From Gammaproteobacteria bacterium (lineage in GTDB: Bacteria > Pseudomonadota > Gammaproteobacteria > Xanthomonadales > Rhodanobacteraceae), in contig JAJPJT010000082.1 in the NCBI GenBank assembly GCA_021324095.1, positions 1-42,580 on the forward strand: 42,580 nt of DNA, in the 5' to 3' direction. Shown here in pieces: positions 18,154-25,505 of this stretch. Below the pieces are notes generated by a model, which was not told the DNA's origin, did not search any database, and worked only from the letters and a program-made list of their open reading frames with translations. Positions within the stretch are counted from its first letter, which is position 1. Every line of letters starts with the position of its first letter. Both the position numbers and the translations under genes were made by a program.

Positions 18154-18159
18154 ATTATA
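18154..18159 (-). promoter_or_regulatory. Consensus -10 box for the ABC exporter operon
   Basis: TATAAT read on the minus strand, five bases upstream of the ATG at 18148. The predicted transcription start would fall on or next to that ATG. No good -35 box stands 16-18 bases upstream; TTGACC is present but only 10 bases away. Confidence 0.5.
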
Positions 18160-18407
18160 GGGAGCCTCTGGTCAATCCATGGCGATGGCGCTCCGTCTGC
18201 CTGCCCCCTTGAGTCAAGAGGCGGAAACGCTTGCGCGGCAAGCGTTTCGGGGATTGTGGAACATGGCGGTGTCGGCAAGCGCGAGCATTCGTCCAGCGAA
18301 ATCAGAGGTTCCATGGAACTTTCGTCTGGCCGACCCCATATCGCGCGGCGGGTCCGCCGACTCCGCGCAACTTCATGCTGGCGCACGCAAGCGACGCCAT
18401 CCGCACC

Positions 18408-19154
18408 ATGATCGAACACTTCCAGCTCAAACTCGCCGACAGCCGCATGCTCGCGCCCAGCGTGCGCCACCTCGCGTTCGAGCGCGCCGACGGCACGCCG
18501 TTCAAGTTCACGGCGGGCCAGTTCATCCAGATCCACTTCAACTACGACGACGGCAAGCCGACCAAACGCAGCTACTCGGTCGGCACGCCGGTGGATGGCT
18601 CGGGCAACGTGGACAGGCTGGAACTGGCGGTGTCCTACGTAGAGGGTGGCGCCGCCACGAAGCTGTTCGAAAACATGCAACCCGGCGGCAACATCGAGGC
18701 CAGCGGTCCCTACGGCCGGTTTTGTCTTCAGGAAGACGACGCGAACCGGCGCTACCTGCTGATCGCCACCGGTACGGGTGTGGCGCCGTATCGCGCGATG
18801 CTGCCGCGGATCGAGAAGCTGATCCGCGAAGGCGACCGCCGCTTCGTCCTGCTGTATGGCGCGCGCAATGAGCAGGAGCTGCTGTATGGAGAGGAGTTCG
18901 AAGCGTTCGCGAGCAAGCATCCGGAATTCACGTTCCATCCGTGCCTGTCGCGCGCCGCGCGCGCCGCGCCGCGTCCCAACGACCGCCGCGGCCACGTGCA
19001 GGACATGCTGCCGGAAGTGCAGCCCAGTCCCGAGCACGACATCGCTTACCTTTGCGGCAATCCCGACATGATCGACGCCACCTTCACCCAGTTGAAGGAA
19101 CTCGGGATGCCGATCAAGCACATCCGGCGCGAGAAATACGTGTCATCGCGGTAA
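18408..19154 (+). CDS. Ferredoxin--NADP reductase-type flavoprotein
   Basis: Protein of 248 residues from the ATG at 18408; an ATG at 18375 would add 11 residues. The FAD-binding domain carries KRSYSVGTP (the RxYS flavin motif) and a phosphate-binding GGAATKLFENMQPGG. The NAD(P) domain carries GTGVAPYRAML, LLYGARNEQELLY and CGNPDMID. It ends IRREKYVSSR. Size and layout fit the bacterial ferredoxin/flavodoxin-NADP reductase group, which passes electrons between NADPH and small electron carriers. It is divergent from the ABC exporter and followed by the APC permease gene. The electron partner is unknown. Confidence 0.88.
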   Translation: MIEHFQLKLADSRMLAPSVRHLAFERADGTPFKFTAGQFIQIHFNYDDGKPTKRSYSVGTPVDGSGNVDRLELAVSYVEGGAATKLFENMQPGGNIEASGPYGRFCLQEDDANRRYLLIATGTGVAPYRAMLPRIEKLIREGDRRFVLLYGARNEQELLYGEEFEAFASKHPEFTFHPCLSRAARAAPRPNDRRGHVQDMLPEVQPSPEHDIAYLCGNPDMIDATFTQLKELGMPIKHIRREKYVSSR

Positions 19155-19379
19155 TTTTGCAGTGCGCCGGATGTGCGCAGCTTGCGCGCTCGACTGCATC
19201 CGGCCACGGGATTTGCACGACACCTGCTGGCACGGGAAGCATCAGGGTGTATCATCGGCTCCCGTTGCGCGTTCCATGGCTGTCCATCCGCGAGCGTTTC
19301 ATCGCGTTGCCACGGACGTGAACCGGCCGCACATACCGCGTGCGGTGTATGCGCACCCATAACCCCACAGGGGAGCAGC

Positions 19380-21017
19380 GTCACGGCTGGAGGACCCGCC
19401 AAACTCAAACGCGACGCCGGCGTCATCGGGCTGCTGTACGCGAGCGTCGGCGCGATGATCGGTTCGGGCTGGCTGTTCGGCGCGCTCCACGCGGCGATGG
19501 CGGCCGGTCCCTGGAGTGTTTTTTCCTGGATCATCGGCGCGGTCGCGACCCTGTTCCTGGCGTTCGTGTTCGCCGAACTCTCCACCATGTTCCCCAATTC
19601 CGGGGCGCTGGTGCACATGACGCACGTCAGCCACGGCGATCTGGTGGGCAAGATCTGGAGCTGGATCCTGTTCCTCGCCTTCGTCTCGGTGCCGCCGGTC
19701 GAAGTCACGTCGGTCGTCACCTACGCCAACAACTACATTCCAGGCCTGATCGTTCCCACCAGCGGCGTTCTCACCCACTTCGGAACGATCGTATCGATCG
19801 TCCTTCTGGCCATCGTGGTGGCGCTCAACTTCCTCGCCATCCGGATCGTGGTCGCCATCAACAGCGCGGCGACCTGGTGGAAAGTCCTGATCCCGCTGGC
19901 CACCATCGCGATCCTGATGGCGTATTCGTTCCACCCGGAAAACATGACGGCGCATCTCGCGAGCACACCCGTCAGCGGGATCTTCACCGCCGTGGCCACC
20001 GCAGGCGTGGCTTTCAGCTTCCTGGGCTTCCAGCAAGCGATCGCTCTCGCCGGCGAAACCCGCAATCCCGGACGCTACATCCCGATCGCGCTGGTGGGAT
20101 CGGTGATCATCTCGATGCTGATCTACATCGGCCTGCAGGTGTCCTTCATCATCGCGCTCAAGCCTTCGGACATCGCCGGCGGCTGGACGCACCTGCAGTT
20201 CAGCGGGATGTTCGGACCGCTGGCCGCGATCGCCGTCGCGGTCGGCGCGTTCTGGTGGGCCGTGGTCTTGTACGTGGATGCGTTCGTCTCGCCGATGGGC
20301 ACCGCATTCATCTACGCGACGGCGAGCCCGCGCATCATCATGGCAGCGGGCGAGATGGGCAACGCGCCGAGGCAGGTCGTGCGGTTGAACAAGAGCGGCG
20401 TGCCCTGGATCGGCCTCGTCGTCACCTGGGTCGTCGGTGCGATTTTCTTTTTCCCGTTCCCGTCCTGGCAAAAGCTGGTGCAGGCGGTCGAACTCATCAC
20501 CGTGCTCTCGTACATGATCGGGCCGGTGATTCTGTTGCACCTGCGTAACGCGCTGCCCGACTACACGCGGCCCTTCAGGCTGCGGGGGGTGCACGTCATT
20601 TCCGGCATCGCCTTCATCGTCTCCAACTGGATCATCTACTGGACCGGCTACGACACGGTGAAGGTGCTCTTCAGCCTGGTCGCGGTGTACGTGGTCGTCT
20701 ATCTCGCCTGGTATTTCATCAAGCGCAAACCGCTGTCGCAGCTCGGCTGGCCGCAGGCGTGGTGGCTGTTGCCTTACTTCGTAGGGATGTGGCTGATCAG
20801 TTGGTTGGGTCCCACCTTCAAGCCGATGGACGGCATCGGCCTGTTCGGATTCTTCACCGGCATGTGGATCCTGGTGGTCTTCAGCATCGTCATTCTCGCC
20901 CTCGCACTGTGGTGTGGCCAGCGCGGAGAGCAAGCCCTGAAGATCGCAGATTTCACCAAGGAGCTGGGTTCGCGCGGCGTCGATACCGGCGAAGGCGTGG
21001 AAACGGCGTTGCTGTAG
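19380..21017 (+). CDS. APC-family amino-acid permease
   Basis: Inner-membrane transporter of about 545 residues with 12 or more transmembrane helices. The N-terminus LKRDAGVIGLLYASVGAMIG and GSGWLFG are the helix-1 signature of the amino acid-polyamine-organocation superfamily. GVAFSFLGFQQAIALAGE is the helix-6 region, and IPIALVGSVIISMLIYIGLQ is also typical. It may be related to the aspartate transporter group (YveA/AspP), but the substrate is uncertain. The start is unclear: AGGGGAG at 19369-19375 is an excellent ribosome site, yet the codon at the right distance is GTC (19380). No ATG, GTG or TTG in frame lies near it, although the frame is open back to an ATG at 19173. Confidence 0.85.
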   Translation, partial: VTAGGPAKLKRDAGVIGLLYASVGAMIGSGWLFGALHAAMAAGPWSVFSWIIGAVATLFLAFVFAELSTMFPNSGALVHMTHVSHGDLVGKIWSWILFLAFVSVPPVEVTSVVTYANNYIPGLIVPTSGVLTHFGTIVSIVLLAIVVALNFLAIRIVVAINSAATWWKVLIPLATIAILMAYSFHPENMTAHLASTPVSGIFTAVATAGVAFSFLGFQQAIALAGETRNPGRYIPIALVGSVIISMLIYIGLQVSFIIALKPSDIAGGWTHLQFSGMFGPLAAIAVAVGAFWWAVVLYVDAFVSPMGTAFIYATASPRIIMAAGEMGNAPRQVVRLNKSGVPWIGLVVTWVVGAIFFFPFPSWQKLVQAVELITVLSYMIGPVILLHLRNALPDYTRPFRLRGVHVISGIAFIVSNWIIYWTGYDTVKVLFSLVAVYVVVYLAWYFIKRKPLSQLGWPQAWWLLPYFVGMWLISWLGPTFKPMDGIGLFGFFTGMWILVVFSIVILALALWCGQRGEQALKIADFTKELGSRGVDTGEGVETALL

Positions 21018-21368
21018 AGGCACCTTTCGCGCCACAGCAGTGTGAGTGCCCGCGCGTTGGCGCTTCGCCAACCGGTCTTCAGCCTTCACATGCCCTTAAC
21101 CCGCGTGAGCCTCCTTTGATCTGCAGAGCTCCGTGAGCCACCACTCCGTGGTTCCGTTCGAAAACCGTTCATTTTGCGGAAGCCCGATTCGATGCGCATT
21201 CATCGGCAGCCCGTCAATATGCATCGTGACAGGGAGGCCAGGCAATCGCCCGCATGCCCCGTCGAATGACAAGGCCCGTACGCCGTGTCCGGATAAAGCT
21301 GGGAGACGTGCGGCACGTGGAACGCGCACGCGTTCAATCCACGGCAACTTCAGACAAGGAGTCACATC
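21018..21368. other. 351-bp intergenic region between the permease and BON genes
   Basis: No convincing gene. It holds a hairpin soon after the permease stop (GTTGGCG-CTT-CGCCAAC, 21056-21072), a perfect palindrome ACGTGC-G-GCACGT (21306-21318) and a structured stretch just before the BON gene (21316-21343). The only small open frames have no family-like content. Confidence 0.6.
21316..21343 (+). promoter_or_regulatory. Structured leader or operator upstream of the BON gene
   Basis: Nested inverted repeats: an inner perfect GAACGCG-CA-CGCGTTC (21320-21335) flanked by CGTGG (21316-21320) and CCACG (21339-21343). It ends ten bases before the AAGGAG ribosome site, so it may be a protein-binding palindrome or an mRNA hairpin controlling translation. 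Confidence 0.4.
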
Positions 21369-21752
21369 ATGAAAAACCGTATAGCAGTCGCCGTCGCGTC
21401 CCTGCTCCTGGCTTCGCTGGGCACCGCCGCGTACGCTCAAGGAGCGCAGCAGACGACGCCGCCACCCGCCACGACTTCGGCCAACGCCATGTCGAACGGG
21501 AACATGGCGAACGATCAGTCGGGCGACCAGATGGAGCAGAAGATCAAGCACGCATTGACCGCACACGGCGTTACTGCCACCCACGTCAACGTGAGCTTCA
21601 GCGACGGCACCGCGACGCTCAGCGGAACCGTCTATACCGAGCGCGACATTTCCAAGGCGAAGAAGGCTGCGATGCACGTGAAGGGCGTGAAGCATGTCGA
21701 TACCTCGGGCCTGCAAGCCCGGAAAGGCCAACCCGCCTCGAGCCAGAGCTGA
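21369..21752 (+). CDS. BON-domain (OsmY-like) periplasmic protein
   Basis: Protein of 127 residues with a good AAGGAG ribosome site ten bases upstream. A signal peptide covers about residues 1-24 (MKNRIAVAVASLLLASLG, cleavage near AYAQ). A Gln/Thr/Asn-rich spacer follows, and one BON domain spans about residues 55-118 (GDQMEQKIKHALTAHGV, VNVSFSDGTATLSGTV, AAMHVKGVKHVDTSGL). BON domains bind phospholipid and occur in OsmY and other osmotic or envelope-stress proteins. The neighbouring mechanosensitive channel and psp operon fit an envelope-stress role. It is followed by three tandem hairpins. Confidence 0.9.
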   Translation: MKNRIAVAVASLLLASLGTAAYAQGAQQTTPPPATTSANAMSNGNMANDQSGDQMEQKIKHALTAHGVTATHVNVSFSDGTATLSGTVYTERDISKAKKAAMHVKGVKHVDTSGLQARKGQPASSQS

Positions 21753-21771
21753 TCGCAGCGCAAACCGTCCT

Positions 21772-21900
21772 GCGGACGCGTAACGCGTCCGCGCGACCGT
21801 GCCGATGAACTTGCTCCGGTACGGTCGGTGAAGGAACAGTTTCCGTTGAACGTGGCTGTCGAAACGGACCGGCATCGTCTTTGACGATGCCGGTCCGTTT
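21772..21900 (+). ncRNA. Candidate structured RNA: three tandem hairpins after the BON gene
   Basis: Three consecutive strong stems. Hairpin 1 is GCGGACGCG-TAA-CGCGTCCGC (21772-21792), a perfect 9 bp. Hairpin 2 is CGACCGTGCCG, 12-base loop, CGGTACGGTCG (21794-21827), 11 bp with one G-U pair. Hairpin 3 is a perfect 18-bp stem (21862-21900). This is more structure than a terminator needs. It could be a small RNA released from the BON mRNA 3' end or made independently. No family is recognised. Confidence 0.4.
21862..21900. terminator. Perfect 18-bp hairpin, bidirectional terminator candidate
   Basis: The left arm starts AAACGGACC and ends CATCGTC; the loop is TTT (21880-21882); the right arm is the exact reverse complement ending GGTCCGTTT. 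The AAAC...GTTT ends give short A and T runs on both sides. It lies 110 bases after the BON gene stop. Confidence 0.75.
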
Positions 21901-22022
21901 GCGTTCGGGCACACCACAGCTCTCGAGTCACGTGACGGATTCAGCGGCGGTCCGATCGCACGCCGGAGCACGCGGTACGATAAACGCGTTCGCGCTGTAA
22001 TGTTCGGGGCTCGTCAGCAGGG

Positions 22023-22085
22023 ATGGATGCAATGAAACCGGCGTCGGTTGCAGTGACCGGGATAGACATCGCCAAATCCGGATGA
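22023..22085 (+). pseudogene. Possible remnant of an IS110-family transposase N-terminus
   Basis: A 20-codon frame, MDAMKPASVAVTGIDIAKSG, ends in a stop that overlaps the esterase start (ATGA, 22082-22085). The GIDIAK motif close to an MKP start resembles the beginning of IS110-family DEDD transposases, where this aspartate is catalytic. Nothing further of the transposase follows. With so few residues the match may be chance. Confidence 0.35.
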
Positions 22086-22789
22086 TCCCTTTCCTGCCGC
22101 AACGAAAATTTTTGCTCGCGTGGATGGCATGCTGCTTGTCGCTGGCCACCAGCACCGCCGCGCGGGCACTTCCGCCGCCGCCGCAATCCTGGCAGGCCGA
22201 CATCGACCAGCTTGTCGCGAACGACGCGACGCACCCGCCTCCGCGGGATGCGGTGCTGTTCGTGGGCAGTTCCTCGATCCGGATGTGGACAACCCTCGCG
22301 CCCGATTTCCCCGGCGTACCGGTGATCAATCGCGGGTTCGGCGGTTCGGCGATCGCCGACAGCACGTACTACGCCGACCGGATCATCGTTCCGTATCACC
22401 CTCGCCTGATCGTGATGTACGCCGGCGACAACGACATTGCCGAGGGTTGCACGCCGCAGCAGGTGCTCGACGAATTCAAGGCGTTCGTCGCGCGCGTTCG
22501 CCGCGGGTTGCCGGACGTGGCGATTGCGTATATCTCGATCAAGCCGAGCATCGCGCGTGAGGCGATGTGGCCGCGTATGCGCGAGGCCAATCGCCTGATC
22601 GACGGTTGGACGCGGACGCAATCTCGCGTGACCTTCGTCGACGTCGCGCCGAAGATGCTGGGCGCGGGCGGCAAGCCGCGCGCCTCGCTGTTTCGTCCCG
22701 ACGGTCTGCACATGACGGCAGCCGGTTACGCGATCTGGATCCAGGCGCTGCGGCCGGTCCTCGCCCGCTACGGTTTCGTGGCGCATTGA
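22082..22789 (+). CDS. SGNH/GDSL-type esterase, exported
   Basis: Protein of 235 residues. A signal peptide covers about residues 1-29 (FLLAWMACCLSLATSTAARA). SGNH blocks are visible: block I FVGSSSIRMW (60-69), with GSSS in place of the classic GDS; the glycine block NRGFGGS (83-89); the asparagine block YAGDND (113-118); and block V RPDGLHMTAAGY with Asp207 and His210. The GSSSIR variant of block I occurs in a recognised subgroup of these hydrolases, so activity is likely. The probable substrate is a lipid or acetyl ester. The ATG overlaps the stop of a short transposase-like frame. Confidence 0.9.
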   Translation: MIPFLPQRKFLLAWMACCLSLATSTAARALPPPPQSWQADIDQLVANDATHPPPRDAVLFVGSSSIRMWTTLAPDFPGVPVINRGFGGSAIADSTYYADRIIVPYHPRLIVMYAGDNDIAEGCTPQQVLDEFKAFVARVRRGLPDVAIAYISIKPSIAREAMWPRMREANRLIDGWTRTQSRVTFVDVAPKMLGAGGKPRASLFRPDGLHMTAAGYAIWIQALRPVLARYGFVAH

Positions 22790-22973
22790 TCCGCGGCGCC
22801 GTGGTGCGAGCGCCAATCCAAGGTTTCGTCACCGAAAGTTCATCGCGCTGGCCTTACCGTTTCGGGTCGATGGTAGAGGCGGCCCACCGTGAAGCGACCT
22901 GGCCACGCACGCGGAAGCGGCCGTTCGTTCACGTCGGTGCGGCGGCAGCAAAAGCAATCGAAACGGAGGACTC

Positions 22974-24080
22974 TTGCAAGGCATAGCCTTCACCGTGCCC
23001 GGACCCGCATGGGCCACGCCCGTCACGATGCTCGTGGGCGCCGCCGTGATCGGCTGGATGACCTGGTGGGTACTGTTCTTCATCCTCCGGCGTCTGACTC
23101 GTGGTCGCCTCGAAGCGATCGACCGCGCGATCGTGCGCAACTTCCGGGGCCCGTTTGCCTTCGCGCTGCCCTTGTGCGGTGCGCTGATCGCCCTTGCGTC
23201 GATCAACGTGCCACAGCGCATCGCCGCGCCGCTCGGACACGGCATCGAGATCGTCCTGATCGGGCTCGCGGCCTGGCTGCTGTTGCGCACCATCAATGCC
23301 GCGGGCGAGGTGCTCGCCGCGCGCCATCCCGTGAACGTCGCGGACAATCTCCGCGCGCGCAAGATCGAAACGCAATACAAAGTCCTGCGCCGTATCGCAG
23401 GAATCATCATCGGCGCCTTCGCCCTGGGCGTCATGCTGATCACTTTCCCGGAGGTGCGCGCGCTTGGCACCACGATATTCGCCTCGGCCGGCGCCGCCGG
23501 GATCGTGCTGGGACTCGCCGCGCGCCCGGTGCTGACCAATCTCCTGGCCGGCATCCAGATCGCGATCGCGCAACCGATCCGTCTGGAGGACTCGGTCGTG
23601 GTGGAGAATGAATGGGGCTGGATCGAGGAAATCAATGCGACGTACGTGGTGATCCGCATCTGGGACCTGCGCCGCCTGATCCTGCCGATTTCGTATTTCG
23701 TCGAAAAGCCTTTCGTCAACTGGACACGCACCAGCGCGCAACTGCTCGGAACGGCATTCATCTATGCCGATTACACCGTGCCGGTCCAGGCGGTGCGCGA
23801 CGAGCTGGAGCGCATCCTCAAGGAGGACCCGCTGTTCGACGGGTTTGCCTGGTCGCTCGACGTGACCAACCTCACCGAGCACGTGGTCGAAATGCGCGCG
23901 ATGGTGAGCGCACGCAACGCCGGCGACACCGTGAACCTGCGCCGCCACGTGCGCGAGAAACTCGTGACGTTCCTGCAGCAGAAATATCCCGAGTGCCTGC
24001 CGCGCACGCGCGTGGAAGTCACCCAGCGACCGGACGGCGTGACGGCCGAACAGCCGCGCAATGATCAGTTGCCGGGGTAG
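22974..24080 (+). CDS. MscS-family mechanosensitive ion channel
   Basis: Inner-membrane protein of 368 residues. The start is TTG at 22974, supported by GGAGG four bases upstream. Four N-terminal hydrophobic segments precede the MscS core: the pore-helix sequence FASAGAAGIVLGLAARPVL, then NLLAGIQIAIAQPIRLED, and the beta domain VVVENEWGWIEEINATYVVI with RRLILPISYF. A cytoplasmic alpha/beta domain follows, ending about residue 355. MscS channels open under membrane tension to release solutes on osmotic downshock. The position beside a BON protein and the psp operon fits an envelope-stress neighbourhood. The 184 bases before it contain no gene. Confidence 0.92.
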   Translation: MQGIAFTVPGPAWATPVTMLVGAAVIGWMTWWVLFFILRRLTRGRLEAIDRAIVRNFRGPFAFALPLCGALIALASINVPQRIAAPLGHGIEIVLIGLAAWLLLRTINAAGEVLAARHPVNVADNLRARKIETQYKVLRRIAGIIIGAFALGVMLITFPEVRALGTTIFASAGAAGIVLGLAARPVLTNLLAGIQIAIAQPIRLEDSVVVENEWGWIEEINATYVVIRIWDLRRLILPISYFVEKPFVNWTRTSAQLLGTAFIYADYTVPVQAVRDELERILKEDPLFDGFAWSLDVTNLTEHVVEMRAMVSARNAGDTVNLRRHVREKLVTFLQQKYPECLPRTRVEVTQRPDGVTAEQPRNDQLPG

Positions 24081-24125
24081 GCGACTCGCGATACGCAAGC
24101 TTGCGAAGTACACAACCCCATCGCC

Positions 24126-24220
24126 ACCCACCTCTCCTTGAAGGGGAGGGCTTGTTCATGCAAGCGTGACGCGTGCTTTTCCCCCTCCCCCTCAGGGGGA
24201 GGGCCGGGGTGGGGGTGGGT
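24126..24220. repeat. CACCCACC...GGTGGG palindromic repeat, related type
   Basis: Outer CACCCACC and GGTGGGGGTGGG ends enclose three stems: CCTCTCCTT-GA-AAGGGGAGG, GCTTG-TTCATG-CAAGC and CCCTCCCC with GGGGAGGG. The pattern resembles the CTCACCC elements but the sequence differs. It fills much of the 287-bp gap between the channel gene and the convergent psp operon, where I see no gene. Confidence 0.6.
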
Positions 24221-24367
24221 TTCTTTGCGAACGACTGCTCCCGCCAGGTTTGGGAACTCAGGGCAAACCGGCAAATATTTGACCCGTTCGTGGTGATGCT
24301 TCGCCTGCGCTTAGCACACGGTGCGCTTGGCGCATCGAACCACCAACTCAAACGAAGCAAAAATTGC

Positions 24368-24595
24368 CTACAGCTCGTCGAATTCCCGCTTCAGGTCGTA
24401 GCCTTTTTCGGTGACGATCCGTTCCAGCGTCTGCACCCGATGTTCGAGCGCGGTGATGCGGTTCTTGTACTCGGGATTTTCCCGCGGCGTCGGCGGAATG
24501 CGCGTGCGGGCGTACAGGTAGTGCTTGATGACGCCCGCTCCCATGGCGAGGGCGATGATGCACAGGACGAATACTTCACCACCGTTCATCGTCAT
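24368..24595 (-). CDS. Small membrane coiled-coil protein at the end of the psp operon
   Basis: Protein of 75 residues. One transmembrane helix lies near the N-terminus (about 7-24, VFVLCIIALAMGAGVIK). A basic loop follows, then a predicted coiled coil (about 43-63). The last residues, RVQTLERIVTEKGYDLKREF, match the tail of the adjacent PspC and part of PspA. The layout (helix, then coil) is like PspB. The gene starts two bases after the pspC stop, so it is part of the operon. I know no established name for it; a role in binding PspA or PspC is inferred. Confidence 0.75.
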   Translation of the reverse strand: MTMNGGEVFVLCIIALAMGAGVIKHYLYARTRIPPTPRENPEYKNRITALEHRVQTLERIVTEKGYDLKREFDEL

Positions 24596-24597
24596 TC

Positions 24598-24990
24598 CTA
24601 GTCTTCGAGATCGCGAAATTCACGGTCGAGATCGTACCGGCCCGAGGTGACGTAGCCTTCCATGCGCTGCAATTTAGCGTCCAGTTCGCGGAAGCGTTGG
24701 CGGACGTCGCGGAAGGTTTCGCCCGCCGAGCGCCTGACGCTGCGCCAGTATTCCTCGTCGGAATCCCAATCGTACAACTGCTCCGGTTTCGCCGGCAGCA
24801 GGAATCCGAGTGCGAAATAGACGATCAAGGTCACGGCGCTGAACCAGATCAGCGCAATGATCGCGAGGATACGCGTGAACGTGACGTTCCAGCCGAAGTA
24901 GTCGGCGATGCCGGCACACACGCCCATGATCTTGCCGTTGCGCGGGTCGCGGTAGAACCGCTGTGCGCGCCAGCCGTCGTCGTGTCGCAT
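24598..24990 (-). CDS. pspC: Phage-shock protein C
   Basis: Protein of 130 residues. The PspC domain RFYRDPRNGKIMGVCAG and IADYFGW covers about residues 11-66 and includes a transmembrane helix (about 40-64). The C-terminal part (about 75-129) is a charged helix ending KLQRMEGYVTSGRYDLDREF. E. coli PspC has a comparable tail containing MERYVTS, so this is the true PspC of the pair. In E. coli, PspB and PspC sense membrane damage and draw PspA away from PspF. It lies three bases after the short PspC-domain gene. Confidence 0.92.
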   Translation of the reverse strand: MRHDDGWRAQRFYRDPRNGKIMGVCAGIADYFGWNVTFTRILAIIALIWFSAVTLIVYFALGFLLPAKPEQLYDWDSDEEYWRSVRRSAGETFRDVRQRFRELDAKLQRMEGYVTSGRYDLDREFRDLED

Positions 24991-24993
24991 GGA

Positions 24994-25266
24994 TCAGCTC
25001 CGCCGGTTGCGTGATTGCCAGAAACTGCGTTCGTCGCCGTCGCCGTAGTAGCGCAGCGGCCGCTCCGGCATCAGCAGGGCCGCAACGACGTAAGCGATGA
25101 TGACGGGCACCGGGAAGAACCACGCCAGGACCAGCGCGGCGACCCGCGCCAGCCACACCGGCAAGCCGAAATGTTCGGCGATGCCGGCACACACACCGAG
25201 AATCACGCCGCGCTCGGAGTCGCGGTAAAACCTGCGGGGCAGGCCTTCGTAATCGGAACGGTTCAT
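24994..25266 (-). CDS. Short PspC-domain protein (second copy)
   Basis: Protein of 90 residues consisting almost only of a PspC domain (RFYRDSERGVILGVCAG, IAEHFGL), a transmembrane helix (about 40-65) and a short polar end. It lacks the C-terminal coiled tail of the longer neighbouring PspC. Its ATG overlaps the pspB stop region (25263-25266). The two PspC-type genes probably arose by duplication; the truncated copy could modulate the PspB-PspC complex. That function is inferred. Confidence 0.88.
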   Translation of the reverse strand: MNRSDYEGLPRRFYRDSERGVILGVCAGIAEHFGLPVWLARVAALVLAWFFPVPVIIAYVVAALLMPERPLRYYGDGDERSFWQSRNRRS

Positions 25267-25499
25267 ACCTTGTCCCTCCAACGGGGTGCTTGCGTCTCGA
25301 GAATGCTTTCGAGGGCGTTGACGCGGCTCTCCATCTTGTTGGCCAGTTGCCACAGGTCGGCCAGCATCTTTTCGTCCTCGCGCGTCAAACCCTGTGCCTG
25401 TCGCCGCTTCGTGCCGTAGTGCAGGATCAGCCACAACGGCAGGACGATGATGATGGTCAGCCAGAAGAACACGACGAGCGGGATCAGGACATCGGCCAT
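25263..25499 (-). CDS. pspB: Phage-shock protein B
   Basis: Protein of 78 residues, the family's usual length. An N-terminal transmembrane helix (about 4-28, LIPLVVFFWLTIIIVLPLWL) is followed by HYGTKRR and a leucine-zipper-like helix ending NALESILETQAPRWRDK, closely matching the C-terminal ALESILDAEHPNWR of E. coli PspB. It acts with PspC in the inner membrane to relay stress to PspA. It overlaps the next gene by four bases and lies six bases after pspA. Confidence 0.93.
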   Translation of the reverse strand: MADVLIPLVVFFWLTIIIVLPLWLILHYGTKRRQAQGLTREDEKMLADLWQLANKMESRVNALESILETQAPRWRDKV

Positions 25500-25505
25500 C
25501 GCGGC

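Noticed and set aside
18170..18175. TTGACC as the -35 box for the ABC exporter promoter
   Set aside because: It is only 10 bases from the TATAAT, far short of the usual 16-18.
21056..21072. Stem GTTGGCG-CTT-CGCCAAC as a definite terminator of the permease gene
   Set aside because: Only seven base pairs and no T-run; it is mentioned only as part of the intergenic region.
16938..21089. Long minus-strand open frames opposite the ferredoxin reductase and APC permease genes (16938-19121 and 19299-21089)
   Set aside because: They mirror genes with clear motifs, are rich in Arg/His/Asp/Gly repeats and lack recognisable domains.
21133..21372. 79-codon open frame before the BON gene
   Set aside because: It runs through palindromic leader sequence and over the BON start, has a Pro/Arg/Ser-rich translation, and has no ribosome site or family resemblance.
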